Shown one piece after another: positions 8,041 to 16,479 of a stretch of DNA of 56,061 bases. The notes under the pieces were generated by a model, which had not been told where the DNA came from, made no database searches, and was given only the letters and a program-made list of their open reading frames with translations. The position numbers were made by a program, and so were the translations under genes. Location: the NCBI GenBank assembly GCA_913058575.1, contig CAJXRF010000032.1:1-56061 (forward strand). The letters are read 5' to 3'. Source of the DNA: an uncultured Bermanella sp. GTDB lineage: Bacteria; Pseudomonadota; Gammaproteobacteria; Pseudomonadales; Oceanobacteraceae. The first letter of the stretch is position 1, and each line of letters opens with the position of its first letter.

Positions 8041-9312
8041 ATGGTATTTAATCCGTTAAAACAAATAAGACTTAAACCTCTCACCTTAGGTTTAATAAGC
8101 AGCATGGTATTAAGCGCCTGCATTGAAATTCCCCAAGAAATGAGCGAAGACACCGCCAGTGCTAATGACAGCGAAAATCAAGAAAATAGCGACACGACTG
8201 AGCAAACCGACACCATCAGCTCCAGTGATCGTGATTTGGCATTGCCCAATTTAAGCTTTAATTACGCCAACATCACTTTGCCAGAGCACTTTTTAGTCAA
8301 CAATTACCCTGACAGCATGCCATTTCAAAAGGCCGTGGTTGAATATGACAACACCCCAGCGAGTAACCCCATTACTGATGCCGGAGCCACCCTTGGTCGA
8401 GTATTATTTTACGACACTAAGCTCAGTGCAAACGACACCACATCCTGCGGCTCATGCCACATACAAACTTTTGCTTTTTCAGACCCCGAGCGCTTAAGCC
8501 GTGGCTTTGATGGCGGTCATACTCGCCGGCGCAGCATAGGCCTAACCAATGGGCGCTTTTACGAAAGTGGTAAGTTTTTTTGGGATGAACGAGCAGGCAG
8601 TTTAGAAGAACAAGTCTTACTGCCCATTCAAGATGCCGTAGAAATGGGCATGGATTTAACCACTCTTGTGGGCTTACTCAGTGCGCAAGATTATTACCCC
8701 GACCTATTCACCCGTGCGTTCGGCGACAGTCAGGTGACTCGCGAGCGAATTGCACTGGCGCTGGCGCAATTTGTACGCAGTATTATTAGCACCACCTCAC
8801 CTTATGACTTAGGGCGCGCGCAGGTTGAGAGCCCATTGGATGACTTCCCAAATTTCAGCAATCAAGAAAACCAAGGTAAACGCATTTTTAACACCCCAGG
8901 GAATGACTTACCTTCTTGCGCTGGTTGTCACCAAAGTGAAGCCTTTGTGGGGGCCAACCCTGCCACCAACAATGGCTTAGACCGCCGATCGACTGATGAT
9001 TTTGGCATAGCTGAAAGTACCGGATTGGAAACAGATGAAGGTAAATTTAAAACCCCAAGCTTGCGCAACGTGGCGCTTAGACCACCCTTTATGCACGATG
9101 GACGTTTTCGGGATTTAGACGATGTGATTGATTTCTACAGCCGCGACATTGAAGATCACGACAATTTAAATCCATTTCTTAGAGATAATCGTGGCCAACC
9201 GATTCGATACCGCTTTAATCGTGATGAACAACGGGCTTTGGAAGCGTTCTTACACACTCTTACTGACACCCAAATGATTAATGATGAAAAATACAGCGAC
9301 CCTTTTGAATAA
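8041..9312 (+). CDS. Di-haem cytochrome c peroxidase / MauG-family lipoprotein
   Basis: 423 residues. It has an N-terminal signal with lipobox LSAC (Cys27), then an acidic Ser/Glu/Asp-rich linker. Two c-type haem motifs follow: CGSCH (Cys136, Cys139, His140) and CAGCH (Cys293, Cys296, His297). The C-terminal region KTPSLRNVALRPPFMHDGRF is typical of the bacterial di-haem peroxidase/MauG family. Members reduce peroxide or oxidise protein or small-molecule substrates in the periplasm. Which activity applies here cannot be read from sequence. It is a single-gene unit, convergent with the DUF2889 gene, and a strong hairpin follows it. The lipid anchor is a point of difference from classical soluble CcpA. 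Confidence 0.9.
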   Translation: MVFNPLKQIRLKPLTLGLISSMVLSACIEIPQEMSEDTASANDSENQENSDTTEQTDTISSSDRDLALPNLSFNYANITLPEHFLVNNYPDSMPFQKAVVEYDNTPASNPITDAGATLGRVLFYDTKLSANDTTSCGSCHIQTFAFSDPERLSRGFDGGHTRRRSIGLTNGRFYESGKFFWDERAGSLEEQVLLPIQDAVEMGMDLTTLVGLLSAQDYYPDLFTRAFGDSQVTRERIALALAQFVRSIISTTSPYDLGRAQVESPLDDFPNFSNQENQGKRIFNTPGNDLPSCAGCHQSEAFVGANPATNNGLDRRSTDDFGIAESTGLETDEGKFKTPSLRNVALRPPFMHDGRFRDLDDVIDFYSRDIEDHDNLNPFLRDNRGQPIRYRFNRDEQRALEAFLHTLTDTQMINDEKYSDPFE

Positions 9313-9344
9313 AGAGTCGCTATTTTAGGGAGCAGCCGTGAAGG

Positions 9345-9380
9345 AAAGCTTACCGGCAATTTAGCAGCAAGGTAAGCTTT
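9345..9380. terminator. Hairpin between convergent genes, probable bidirectional terminator
   Basis: A perfect 10-bp inverted repeat (AAAGCTTACC/GGTAAGCTTT) with a 16-base loop sits between the stop codons of the convergent genes ending at 9312 and 9403. T-rich sequence follows on the plus strand (TTTTCAATTTTC). The loop is long for a classic terminator. Confidence 0.45.
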
Positions 9381-9402
9381 TCAATTTTCGCTCTAAAATA
9401 CG

Positions 9403-10074
9403 TTACTCGTCTTTGGCAATAATGTTGTCAGGAGACTCTGCACCAGCTTGTTGAGCATACCAGCGCGCACTTAAACGCGGCGCGATACTTTTTAAAATAG
9501 GGCCGTAGTTCTGCTTTTTAAAATCTTGGTTGATGCCGCCATCTTTTGCCGACCAAGCATGGCAAGTATTACGAGCATAGCGCTCCATGGTATTCATGGC
9601 CACCGGCACCGCCTTTAAAGGCAGCTCTTCATCAAAACTGCGGAAGCTTTTATTCCAAGAATATACCTGGGGTAAATACGGCACGATGGACTGCAATAAC
9701 GTATACAGATGAAAGCAAGAACCAACCCCTTCATACAGCTCTTTTATCTTCACACTAAAGCCACTGCCCACCGCCACACCAATTAAGTCACTGGCATCCC
9801 TAGGCAGATGCTCACACAAATTTTTCACAGCCATTTTAGGCAATGCAAATTGCGCATCGGTTATGACCCGCTGGTTAATATCCACCACCAAACTTAACAC
9901 CATGCAGTGCACCACATGTTCTTTTTCTGGGTCTTCAAAATCACGACGAGTATCGGTGATCTGCCCGCGAATCTGTGCATGCACGTCATCTATTAAACAG
10001 GTTTCAATTTGAATGTTGCGCTTGGATGCCGAAGGATTTTTCAGCGGTAAAATATCTTCAAAATAACGGGCCAT
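9403..10074 (-). CDS. DUF2889 family protein
   Basis: 223 residues that fit the DUF2889 pattern: an early 'RNIQIETCLIDDVHAQIRGQ' segment followed by ITDTR, then a conserved LSLVVDINQRVITDAQFALP strand pair, and 'EGVGSCFHLYTLLQSIVP' around residues 115-132. No signal peptide or membrane helix is present, so it is probably cytosolic. Biochemical function is unknown; some family members sit near aromatic or steroid degradation genes, which I do not see here. The start is preceded by AGGTGTAGAAA. It stands alone, convergent with the peroxidase gene. Confidence 0.75.
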   Translation of the reverse strand: MARYFEDILPLKNPSASKRNIQIETCLIDDVHAQIRGQITDTRRDFEDPEKEHVVHCMVLSLVVDINQRVITDAQFALPKMAVKNLCEHLPRDASDLIGVAVGSGFSVKIKELYEGVGSCFHLYTLLQSIVPYLPQVYSWNKSFRSFDEELPLKAVPVAMNTMERYARNTCHAWSAKDGGINQDFKKQNYGPILKSIAPRLSARWYAQQAGAESPDNIIAKDE

Positions 10075-10203
10075 TTTCTACACCTACACGACCTTGCCAT
10101 GAACATTCATAGGCAAGCAATTTTTAAAAAAGTTTAGGGGATGGAATATATGAAGTATATGGCCAGAATCATCAATAGGGGATGCGAAAGCGTTAATTAA
10201 AAG

Positions 10204-11517
10204 TCACATTATGGCATTAGGCGAAACTATGACACTGGCCTTATAAAACGAGCCACTCTCAATGACCAGTTGCCACCCTTGGTTATTGCAGGCCTGCTGC
10301 GCAATGTACAAACCTAAGCCATACCCATAACCAGGTGATGGTGATGGTGAACAATCTTTCTCTTGAAAGCTTTGAGACTGGGCAGTAGATACCTTATTCT
10401 CAACCCATATGGCACTCTCATTTGCCCCAACATACACACTTCCTGGCTCACTGTATTGCACGGCATTTCTTAATAAGTTTTCAAGCACTATTTTTAAAGG
10501 TGCCAACGCTACCAATAACGATAAACCCCCAGGGACAGCCATTTTAAAGTGAACTCCTTTTGGTAAATGTACACTTTGTAGGCCCTCAATTATCTGCAGT
10601 ATTAAGGATGAAACACATACATTTTGAGAAGACACACTCTTCTCATTTTTCCAAATACTTAATAAGGTATTCGCCAAAGAGACCATATCATTATTGGCAA
10701 CTCTAATTTTTTGAAGTTTATCTTTTACCTTTTTATCAAGATCTTTTTTTTGCAATAAATCTAACGCCACAGAGGTAATGGCCATAGGTGTGCGTAATTC
10801 ATGACTCAATCCCTGTATAAGCATGCGCTCTTTCTGGGTTTGGTTATGAGTTTTTTGCAAGGCTGCTTGTAATTGAAGCGCAAATTTCTGCACCTCTGTA
10901 AACTGCATACTCCATAAAGCGCGCTGCTGATCACTGTCTTTCACACAAGCAGTATCAAGGCACTGCTGATCACTAAATAACTGCAATGCTTGCATGGATT
11001 TTATTACACGCAGATAAATAAGCGTAGCGCCTAGCGCCATGACCAAAAGAACACCCAACAGGGTTAAAACAGCCACCTCAAAAATGGACATGCCAGGCAG
11101 TTCATCACCTTCATTAAAATGAAAGCGGTGAAAAACAAATAGGTTTTCATTACTTGAAATAGAGTCATTTAAAGGGAGTTTAATCCCGTACGTAAAAGAA
11201 TCGGCATTTTGAAAAGTAAAATACTGAATACCTTTAGACACTCTTTCCAAATGACTATCGACTATAGCTCTGTAATTGTCAGGTAATGCACTCACACCTA
11301 AATAATACTGCTTATTATTGTTATTAACTGGCAAAGATTGTTTGGCTGCCAACAAAGACTGGGCGTACTGAGCATCTTGCAACAAATAATGCTCGCTCGA
11401 ATCATCCAGCCCCCAATTGTAAACGGTGTACATCAGCACGCTGAACACACCGGCCAATATACATCCCATTAATAATAAGCGATTTCTCAGATATTGAGAG
11501 AGGGTTTCTTTAGCCAT
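10204..11517 (-). CDS. Sensor histidine kinase
   Basis: 437 residues. Membrane helices at about 12-32 and 148-171 flank a periplasmic sensor of roughly 115 residues. The HisKA H-box is SHELRTP with His239. The HATPase N-box is ENLLRNAVQYS near 346-356, and the G2 box GYGYGLGLYI lies near 396-405. The G1 box, normally DxGxG, reads 'IWVENKV' and lacks the Asp and Gly, so nucleotide binding may be altered. A Ser-Pro repeat (SPSPSPG) precedes G2. The start codon overlaps the response regulator stop (TAATG), which indicates translational coupling. The two proteins should form a two-component pair; the signal is unknown. Confidence 0.9.
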   Translation of the reverse strand: MAKETLSQYLRNRLLLMGCILAGVFSVLMYTVYNWGLDDSSEHYLLQDAQYAQSLLAAKQSLPVNNNNKQYYLGVSALPDNYRAIVDSHLERVSKGIQYFTFQNADSFTYGIKLPLNDSISSNENLFVFHRFHFNEGDELPGMSIFEVAVLTLLGVLLVMALGATLIYLRVIKSMQALQLFSDQQCLDTACVKDSDQQRALWSMQFTEVQKFALQLQAALQKTHNQTQKERMLIQGLSHELRTPMAITSVALDLLQKKDLDKKVKDKLQKIRVANNDMVSLANTLLSIWKNEKSVSSQNVCVSSLILQIIEGLQSVHLPKGVHFKMAVPGGLSLLVALAPLKIVLENLLRNAVQYSEPGSVYVGANESAIWVENKVSTAQSQSFQEKDCSPSPSPGYGYGLGLYIAQQACNNQGWQLVIESGSFYKASVIVSPNAIM

Positions 11518-12179
11518 TAATTTACTCGTAACGCCAAACCCACACCTCTTATGGTGTGCAACAAAGGGGAATCTTCATTGGTTTCAATATTCTTTCGTAA
11601 CCGGTACACCAACATTTTAAATGCATCCGTTGACGGTGCTCCTTGAGGCCAAATCTCATCTTCCAAATCAATTTTATTAACAATACTCGGGCTTTTCCTT
11701 GCCAACAATAAAATCAAACGCCATTCATCAGGAGACAAATGCACCACAACACCGTTACGTTGGACTTTTTTTTCATCAATAATGACCTCTAGATCACCCA
11801 CCTGAATCACACTGCTTCGCTGACGACGATGTGCCAGCACTTGAATACGTGCCACTAACTCCTCCATGGCAAAGGGCTTCACCAAGTAATCATCGGCGCC
11901 GCCCTTGAAACCAGCCAACTTATCTGACAAAGCGTCTCGTGCTGTTAGCATAATGATGGGGGTATTTACCCCTTGAGCTCGAACCTGCTCGCATACTTGT
12001 AAACCGTTTATACCTGGCACATTGATGTCTAGCACAATCACATCATGTTCATTATTAATAATTAACTGCAAAGCCTGCTGGCCATTACTGGCGTGGTTGC
12101 ACTCAATATTTTCTTCAGCTAAATATTCAACCACTAATTGCGCTAATGTTTTTTCATCCTCTAATAACAGCACTAACAT
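11517..12179 (-). CDS. OmpR/PhoB-family response regulator
   Basis: 220 residues from the ATG at 12179, which has AAGGG upstream. A longer frame to 12224 lacks a ribosome binding site. The receiver domain has acidic residues in LLLEDEKT, the phospho-acceptor Asp in HDVIVLDINVPG, Thr in MLTARD, and Lys in YLVKPF. The C-terminal winged helix has the usual DEWRLILLLA, the 'VLVYRLRKNIE'-like recognition region (here MLVYRLRKNIE) and TIRGVGLALR. It is a DNA-binding transcription factor paired with the kinase that overlaps it by one base. The 73-base gap to the amidohydrolase gene upstream suggests co-transcription, or regulation of that gene. Confidence 0.93.
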   Translation of the reverse strand: MLVLLLEDEKTLAQLVVEYLAEENIECNHASNGQQALQLIINNEHDVIVLDINVPGINGLQVCEQVRAQGVNTPIIMLTARDALSDKLAGFKGGADDYLVKPFAMEELVARIQVLAHRRQRSSVIQVGDLEVIIDEKKVQRNGVVVHLSPDEWRLILLLARKSPSIVNKIDLEDEIWPQGAPSTDAFKMLVYRLRKNIETNEDSPLLHTIRGVGLALRVN

Positions 12180-12252
12180 AAAGGCCCTTAAATTATTAAG
12201 CAGTGAACCACATCCATTGTTCACTGCTTGGTTAAAAATATGAGATAACCTA

Positions 12253-13959
12253 TTATTTCTGGTAAATTATTTTCCCTGCAAAAATCGTTGTTAGCACTTG
12301 TGTTTTTGCAATATTTTGCAGAGGGATATCAAGCAGATTTTGATCAATAATAATCATATCTGCTTTTTTCCCCACTTCAATGGAACCTGCAATATTCTCT
12401 TGTCCTAAGCTATAGGCACCATTGATCGTATAGGCGCGAATAACAGCATCTAAACTGGGCAGACTCTGCGCCCCTCTTGTTAAGGCATTTTGCATGCCCA
12501 CAAATGGCGAGAGCGTACTGACATCCCAGTCACTGCTTAAGGTGATGGTGGCGCCTGTTTGATAGACATCATTTACAGGCAACATATCATGGGCGCGCTG
12601 GCCAATGAGTGGCTCCATTTCATGAAAATGTTGTGGCTTAGTAAAGTCTCCTGCCAATTGAAAGTCGGCAATCACCCCCAACTGAGCAAAACGATTAATG
12701 TCTTGCTTACTAACCATTTCAACATGAGTGATACGATGACGGGCTACAGAATTGATGTCTGCATTATTTAACGCATATTCAATGGCGTCTAAAGACTCTT
12801 GCACACCTCGGTCGCCAATTGCATGAATGTGCATATTAAAGCCTACTGCTTGCAGCTCTGACGCATACAAAGACAAGCGGTCTTTATCGAAATAATTTAA
12901 GCCCTTCGCCCCCACTTCCTCAAAGTAATCTTCATAAGGGCTTAAAAGAGCCGCCGTTGTATTGTGTGTAATACCGCCACTGTAAAGCTTCACTTGGTTA
13001 ACTCGCAACAAACTGCCAGCGTCATTACTGTACATACTTTTAAGTTTATTCAATTGCTGGGCGTCATTCATGTCTGGGTAAGCCCATAACCCTAAGGTAG
13101 TACGTGCGGTCAGTTGATTTTCTTTTTGTGCTCGCTGCCAAGTTTCAAGATAATTTCTGCGCCAATACACACGAGCATCGGCAATAGACGTGATGCCATT
13201 TTTAGCCACCTGCTCCAAGCCATACAATAACCCGTGGTAATTACTTTCCATTCGTGAAGGTGTCGGTGCAAGCGCTAGATCAAATATTAAATCACCGGCC
13301 GCATCTAGCAACACACCATTAGGGTGACCAAGCGAGTCTTTTAAAATGGCACCGCCTTGTGGATGAACGGAGCTTGCAGTGACGCCAGCCAATTGCAATG
13401 CCTTGCTATTGACCCACACTGAATGAGAGGTGGCCTCCATAATGGCCATGGGGCGCTCGCTCTCAATGGCATCCAACCATTTTTTAGGTGACGTATTGGA
13501 TGCCAATAAGGTATTTATATTATGACCCCAACCCAGCAACCATTCTTGCTGGGTGTTGTTAGCAGCACAGCTCTTCAATTCAGCAAGCCAATGATTCAAG
13601 GTTTGTTCACTATCAAGGGTGCATTTAATTTCATCTAGACCGGCTTCTAAAGGATGTAAATGGGTGTCATGAATACCTGGCAGGACCATTTTTCCTTGCA
13701 AATTAATGACCTCTGTTTGCTCCCCTATAAAGGCCTGAGAATTCTTAGTGCTGCCCACAAAGGTTATTTCATCCCCTTCCATGACCACAGCTTCATGAAT
13801 CGCCTGTTCATTGTTAACGGTATAAATTTGACCATTTACCAAAGCCAAACTATTTAACTTTCCTGATTCAACCGAACTGGCCACACACGCCATCAATGGC
13901 ACAGCTAATAGGGTAACTAAGAGGGGCTTGTTAAATAAAGATACAAGAGGGAACTTCAT
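12253..13959 (-). CDS. YtcJ-like amidohydrolase lipoprotein
   Basis: About 568 residues from the ATG at 13959 (AGGTTG upstream). The N-terminal signal ends in the lipobox MAC (Cys25). The amidohydrolase-3 (YtcJ) fold is shown by 'GIHDTHLHPLEAG' (metal-binding HxH), HIHAIGDRG, 'RITHVEMVS' and 'LSSDWDVS' (late Asp), with a terminal KKADMIIIDQNLL strand. The family hydrolyses amide, carbamate or formamide-type bonds with a divalent metal. The substrate is not predictable. The lipid anchor places it at the periplasmic or outer membrane. It is transcribed towards the two-component pair, so its substrate may be linked to the sensed signal (inference). Confidence 0.88.
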   Translation of the reverse strand: MKFPLVSLFNKPLLVTLLAVPLMACVASSVESGKLNSLALVNGQIYTVNNEQAIHEAVVMEGDEITFVGSTKNSQAFIGEQTEVINLQGKMVLPGIHDTHLHPLEAGLDEIKCTLDSEQTLNHWLAELKSCAANNTQQEWLLGWGHNINTLLASNTSPKKWLDAIESERPMAIMEATSHSVWVNSKALQLAGVTASSVHPQGGAILKDSLGHPNGVLLDAAGDLIFDLALAPTPSRMESNYHGLLYGLEQVAKNGITSIADARVYWRRNYLETWQRAQKENQLTARTTLGLWAYPDMNDAQQLNKLKSMYSNDAGSLLRVNQVKLYSGGITHNTTAALLSPYEDYFEEVGAKGLNYFDKDRLSLYASELQAVGFNMHIHAIGDRGVQESLDAIEYALNNADINSVARHRITHVEMVSKQDINRFAQLGVIADFQLAGDFTKPQHFHEMEPLIGQRAHDMLPVNDVYQTGATITLSSDWDVSTLSPFVGMQNALTRGAQSLPSLDAVIRAYTINGAYSLGQENIAGSIEVGKKADMIIIDQNLLDIPLQNIAKTQVLTTIFAGKIIYQK

Positions 13960-14110
13960 GATCGTGCAACCTGCCATTCAATAAGAAGCCACAAGGTTAT
14001 CAAGTCACAGGTAACGGTAAGGTAACAACGAATCAATCAATGATTGAACATAGTGAGTATAGGTAAAACTAAAGAGAATTAAATTAACAAGAGCTGGATA
14101 ATATAAAAGG

Positions 14111-14222
14111 GAGGTGGAGGGACCTCCAGCCACACCCCGGCACACAAGTCCACTACTACCGTTGCTCCCTTCCGGGCCTGGCGGAGTTCATAGTTTATTG
14201 TTGCGGGGGGACCGGAGGCCAC
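14111..14222 (-). ncRNA. ffs: 4.5S signal recognition particle RNA (small bacterial type)
   Basis: The minus strand contains the SRP RNA domain IV core: CCAGGCCCGGAAGGGAGCAA with the GGAA-type tetraloop and the asymmetric internal loop that binds Ffh. It is followed by GTGTGCCGGGGTGTGGCTGG, almost as in E. coli ffs. The two ends (GGCCTCCGGTCC and CTGGAGGTCC) pair to form the terminal stem. Length is about 110 bases. A T-rich run (TTTTATATT) follows the 3' end and may serve as terminator. Exact transcript ends are estimated by pairing. Confidence 0.93.
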
Positions 14223-14417
14223 CATAATGGGCCGAAACTAGAAATTGGCCGCTATGTGCTATAAAGCACGCGCATTGTCTTAAAAAATCCAAGTCTATTC
14301 AAGGACTTATTCGCAAAATGTGAAAATAAAGCCGTTATGCGACAAATTCCCAGTTTTTATAAAAAGCAGAGTACAATTTAGCTATCTTCAGATTAAAGCA
14401 CCAAGCACGGTCAAATT

Positions 14418-15194
14418 ATGCTCACGATTTATCCCATCGCCATTTACGAAGACAATTATGTTTGGGTAATTGAACACCAAGGACAAGTCGCGGTTGTTGA
14501 CCCGGGTGACAGCCAGCCTGTGGTGGACTATCTACGTAAGCGAAATTTGTCATTAGATTACATATTGGTGACCCATAAGCACTGGGATCATGTCACCGGC
14601 ATTAAAGAACTTACCGGCACTTTTCCTAATTGTGAAGTTTATGGCACCGGTCATGAAACGATTCCCTGCTTGCAACACCCATTATTAGGAGGAGAAACCC
14701 TTTCACTAATGGGCCTTGACTGGAAAGTGATGTTTACCCCAGGCCACACGTTAGGGCAAATTGCTTTTTACATGCTCGATAAAGAAGGCCAAGGGCATTT
14801 ATTTAGTGCTGATAATATTTTCGTGTGTGGTTGCGGTCGAATGTTTGAAGGCACTGCCGAGCAATTTCAAGCTTCTTTAGCAAGCCTAATGGCCCTCCCC
14901 CACAACACCCTTATTTATGGCACCCATGAATACACCTTGGCCAACATTAATTTCGCTTTACACATAGAGCCCAATAATACCTACACCCTTCATCGTCAAG
15001 ATGTGAGCCAAACCCTCAGAGAAGAAGGCAAACCTACCTTACCCACTACTGTGGCCGACGAATTAAAATCCAATCCATTTGTACGCTGGAACCAGCCCGA
15101 CGTGATTCGCGCAGCTGAGCATTTCAGTGGCTTAAAACTCAACAGTGATGCCGCCGTATTCGGAGTTATTCGCGCCATGAAGGATCAGTTCTAA
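14418..15194 (+). CDS. gloB: Hydroxyacylglutathione hydrolase (glyoxalase II)
   Basis: 258 residues, the usual length. This metallo-beta-lactamase-fold enzyme hydrolyses S-lactoylglutathione to D-lactate and glutathione in methylglyoxal detoxification. The binuclear metal motif THKHWDH has His53, His55, Asp57 and His58. Downstream are TPGHTLGQIAFY (His ligand), LFSADNIFVCGCGRMFEGT (bridging Asp) and GTHEYTLANINFAL. The last of these and the C-terminal domain are glyoxalase II-specific. The start ATG at 14418 fits the family N-terminus (MLTIYPIAIYEDNYVWVI). Confidence 0.96.
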   Translation: MLTIYPIAIYEDNYVWVIEHQGQVAVVDPGDSQPVVDYLRKRNLSLDYILVTHKHWDHVTGIKELTGTFPNCEVYGTGHETIPCLQHPLLGGETLSLMGLDWKVMFTPGHTLGQIAFYMLDKEGQGHLFSADNIFVCGCGRMFEGTAEQFQASLASLMALPHNTLIYGTHEYTLANINFALHIEPNNTYTLHRQDVSQTLREEGKPTLPTTVADELKSNPFVRWNQPDVIRAAEHFSGLKLNSDAAVFGVIRAMKDQF

Positions 15195-15230
15195 AGCAAG
15201 CTACTTGTTTATATGAGGCTCGAATATTCT

Positions 15231-15458
15231 GCCATTTCACATTGTGCTGCTCTAGGCTGCGAGCATGGTCTATTTAACCTGCCTTGTGTAGAGACAGCGC
15301 ATTACCGCTATTTCACATTATGCTGTTCTAGGCTGCGAGCATGATCTATTTAAACTGTGTTGTGTACGGAATGCGTATTGCCGCCATTTCACATTATGCT
15401 GTTCTAGGCTGCGAGCATGGTCTATTTAACTCGTGTTGTGTACAATGCGCGCCATTTA
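15231..15458 (+). repeat. Three 76-bp tandem repeats upstream of fbp
   Basis: Three imperfect direct repeats begin at 15231, 15307 and 15383, so the period is exactly 76 bp. Each starts GC(C/T)ATTTCACATT and contains the conserved core CTAGGCTGCGAGCATG followed by TCTATTTAA. A seven-base GCCATTT reappears at 15451, inside the third unit, as if a fourth copy had begun. The first halves (about 48 bp) are highly conserved, while the second halves drift. The array fills most of the gloB-fbp gap and ends just before the fbp start. Function is unknown; it may be a duplicated promoter or operator region, or small-RNA units. Confidence 0.85.
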
Positions 15459-15485
15459 ACACTATTCAAGTTAGCGGGTTTATCC

Positions 15486-16448
15486 ATGCAGACTGTTCAG
15501 CATATTTTTGAACAAAATAAAACACCAAAACCACTTGTTGCAGCGATCAATGCTGTTTTAGACGCCAGTAAAGAAATTGCCTTTCTTTTACAAAAGGGCG
15601 CCATGGGTGGTGTTCTAGGGTGTGCTGATCAAGAAAACGTACAAGGTGAAACTCAAAAGAAACTAGACGTCATCTCTAACGATCTATTAAAAGACACGTT
15701 GAAAGCCTGTCCTGAAGTTGCTGGCATTGCCAGTGAAGAAGAAGACTTTCCAGTACCTGCCAATAAGGACGGTGAATTTCTAGTGATTTTCGATCCACTG
15801 GATGGCTCTTCTAATATCGACATAAACGTAACCGTAGGTACTATCTTTTCTATTTTGCCTAGCAATGGTGGCGATGGCAGCGATGAAAAGACCTACCTTC
15901 AATCAGGTCGTAACCAACTAGCTGCTGGTTATGTATTGTATGGGCCTTCTACTTTATTGGTCATGACAACCGGCCAAGGGGTAGATATTTTCACAATGGA
16001 CCCAACCACAAAAGAGTTTGTACTGACCGATTGCCAATCTAAAATTACGCCAAGCACTCAAGAGTTTGCCATTAACATGTCAAACCAACGCTTTTGGGCC
16101 AAACCCATGCAAAACTATGTGGCCGACTTGCTTCAGGGTGAAGAAGGGAAATTGGGTAAACGTTACAACATGCGTTGGATCGCTGCCATGGTGGCCGAAG
16201 TGCATCGTATCATTAGCCGTGGCGGTATTTTCATGTACCCATGGGATAATCGTGACCCAAGTAAACCTGGTAAATTACGCTTAATGTACGAAGGCAACCC
16301 CATGTCTATGCTGGTTGAGCAAGCTGGCGGATTATCCAGTAATGGCGATATTGCCATTATGGACATTCAACCAGAAAAAATTCATCAGCGCGTACCTGTT
16401 ATTCTGGGCAGTAAAGAAGAAGTAGAAACCGCACTGAGCTATCAGTAG
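15486..16448 (+). CDS. fbp: Fructose-1,6-bisphosphatase class I
   Basis: 320 residues from the ATG at 15486, the normal family length. A longer frame from 15417 lies inside the tandem repeat array. The enzyme removes the 1-phosphate of fructose 1,6-bisphosphate in gluconeogenesis. The metal site '[11 protein letters not shown]' is clear, with upstream EEED acidic residues. The substrate-binding part has '[17 protein letters not shown]' and the C-terminal '[18 protein letters not shown]'. The ribosome binding site is weak (AGCGGG). Expression is probably set by the repeat-bearing upstream region. Confidence 0.96.
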   Translation: MQTVQHIFEQNKTPKPLVAAINAVLDASKEIAFLLQKGAMGGVLGCADQENVQGETQKKLDVISNDLLKDTLKACPEVAGIASEEEDFPVPANKDGEFLVIFDPLDGSSNIDINVTVGTIFSILPSNGGDGSDEKTYLQSGRNQLAAGYVLYGPSTLLVMTTGQGVDIFTMDPTTKEFVLTDCQSKITPSTQEFAINMSNQRFWAKPMQNYVADLLQGEEGKLGKRYNMRWIAAMVAEVHRIISRGGIFMYPWDNRDPSKPGKLRLMYEGNPMSMLVEQAGGLSSNGDIAIMDIQPEKIHQRVPVILGSKEEVETALSYQ

Positions 16449-16455
16449 TTTTCTC

Positions 16456-16478
16456 GCGCCAGTTTTCTAAGCTGGCGC
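16456..16478. terminator. Hairpin between convergent fbp and GGDEF-EAL gene
   Basis: A 7-bp GC-rich stem (GCGCCAG/CTGGCGC, 9-base loop) lies within the 31-base gap between two convergent stop codons. Neither side has a good U run, so terminator activity is inferred mainly from placement. Confidence 0.4.
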
Positions 16479-16479
16479 T

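Noticed and set aside
15231-15458. CRISPR-like array
   Set aside because: Repeats are 76 bp without unique spacers of uniform size, there are only three copies, and no cas genes are present.
15417-15485. Upstream extension of fbp from 15417
   Set aside because: It lies inside the 76-bp repeat array and exceeds the family length. The ATG at 15486 matches the usual N-terminus.
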